Source: Mycolicibacterium llatzerense
GTDB lineage: Bacteria; Actinomycetota; Actinomycetes; Mycobacteriales; Mycobacteriaceae
Direction of reading: 5' to 3'
Assembly: GCF_000878195.1 (NCBI RefSeq)
Contig: NZ_JXST01000003.1
Span: 124,001-188,000, forward strand
Length of the DNA stretch: 64,000 bases
Positions 63,555 through 64,000 of this stretch are shown here, in pieces. Both the position numbers and the translations under genes were made by a program. Positions within the stretch are counted from its first letter, which is position 1. Every line of letters starts with the position of its first letter. The notes under the pieces are model-generated. The model saw nothing but the letters and a program-made list of their open reading frames with translations, did not search any database and had not been told where the DNA came from.

Positions 63555-64000
63555 TTACTGCAGGCCCAGCGGGCCGGCGAGTTCGGTCAGTGCGGGCACC
63601 AAGTTCTCCGGCGACGTCAGCACCTGGACCGGCACGTGGTCGGCGCCGGCGTCGAGGTGCTGCTTCAGTCGGGCGGCGATCGCGTCGACCGTGCCGTAGG
63701 CGACCACGGCGTCGACGAGCCGGTCACTGCCGGGCTTGGCGACGTCAGAGTCAGTGAACCCCAACCGCTTCCAGCTGTTGAGGTAATTGTTCAGATTGAG
63801 GTAAATCTCCAGGGCCTTGCGCCCGACCGCGCGCGCCTTGTCCGCATCCGTCGTCAGGATCGCCTTGTGCTCGGGCGCCAGGAACGCATCCGGCCCGATG
63901 AGTTCACGCGCCTGCTCGGTGTGCTCCGGAGTGGTCAGGTACGGGTGCGCACCCGCGCTGCGGCGCGCCGAAAGCTTGAGTACCTGCGGGCCGAGCGCGG
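63555..64000 (-). CDS. LLM-class F420-dependent oxidoreductase, 5' end outside window
   Basis: About 148 C-terminal residues are visible, very similar to the neighbour (SAGAHPYLTTPEHTEQAREL, GPDAFLAPEHK, YLNLNNYLNSWKRLGF, ALTELAGPLGLQ). It ends 15 nt before the start of the other copy. The pair looks like a recent tandem duplication. Confidence 0.9.
   Translation of the reverse strand, partial: ALGPQVLKLSARRSAGAHPYLTTPEHTEQARELIGPDAFLAPEHKAILTTDADKARAVGRKALEIYLNLNNYLNSWKRLGFTDSDVAKPGSDRLVDAVVAYGTVDAIAARLKQHLDAGADHVPVQVLTSPENLVPALTELAGPLGLQ

Overview
This window is chromosomal DNA of a high-GC actinobacterium, almost certainly a Mycobacterium/Mycolicibacterium. Three things support this: the gene order (mycofactocin cluster, S10 and spc ribosomal operons, sppA with TIGR00027 methyltransferases, secY-adk-map, sigL-rslA, mmsA-fadE9-mmsB), the frequent GTG starts, and several start codons placed 6 nt after a TANNNT box, which suggests leaderless mRNAs. 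I cannot name a species.

Layout. 1-1564: a VOC-family protein cut by the window edge and an ECF sigma factor. 1613-9015: a complete mycofactocin locus (mftR, then mftA-G), with mftA encoding a 31-residue precursor that ends in IDGMCGVY. 9012-14693: a DHA2-type MFS exporter divergent from a TetR regulator with twin operators, a cytochrome P450, a lipoprotein-type carboxylesterase and a SnoaL-like protein. 14753-15226: a DUF4442 hotdog protein. 15821-21138: rpsJ to rpsQ. 21258-28339: genes between the S10 and spc operons, namely a CcdA-thioredoxin fusion with sigK-rskA, then an arylsulfatase, a lipoprotein, a 41-residue membrane protein and a YeiH-type transporter. 28567-33090: rplN to rplO, split by a terminator and new promoter before rpsH. 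33212-40047: a serine hydrolase, sppA and four tandem methyltransferases. 40376-44373: secY, adk, map, sigL and rslA. 44447-48858: a tightly overlapping four-gene operon (ThDP enzyme, SRPBCC protein, KAS III-like enzyme, aminotransferase). 48928-52292: a MarR regulator, a GAF-histidine kinase/NarL-type regulator pair and a HAD phosphatase. 52358-57077: a secreted proline-rich protein and the mmsA-fadE9-mmsB valine catabolic genes. 57347-62679: a cluster built around two ECF sigma factors fused to a zinc-finger/membrane/proline-rich tail. 62691-64000: two tandem F420-type LLM oxidoreductases.

Strongest new observations. (1) The sigL operon and the four-gene biosynthetic operon behind it each carry the same SigL-type promoter, TGAACC-N16-CGTGTC, so the cluster looks like a SigL-driven small-molecule pathway. 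Its KAS III-like enzyme has Asn in place of the usual catalytic His. (2) Four promoters in the fused-ECF cluster share one architecture (TTGTC or GTGTC, exactly 19 nt, then GCTCMTAC), which implies a local regulon. (3) At least four, perhaps five, copies of an undescribed 62-bp intergenic repeat lie upstream of rpsJ and between convergent genes. (4) A second family of hairpin elements begins with GAGCAG(A/T)C. (5) The rpsJ, rplN and rpsH promoters share a -35 box, a 17-nt spacer and the element GTTGCC exactly 6 nt after the -10 box.
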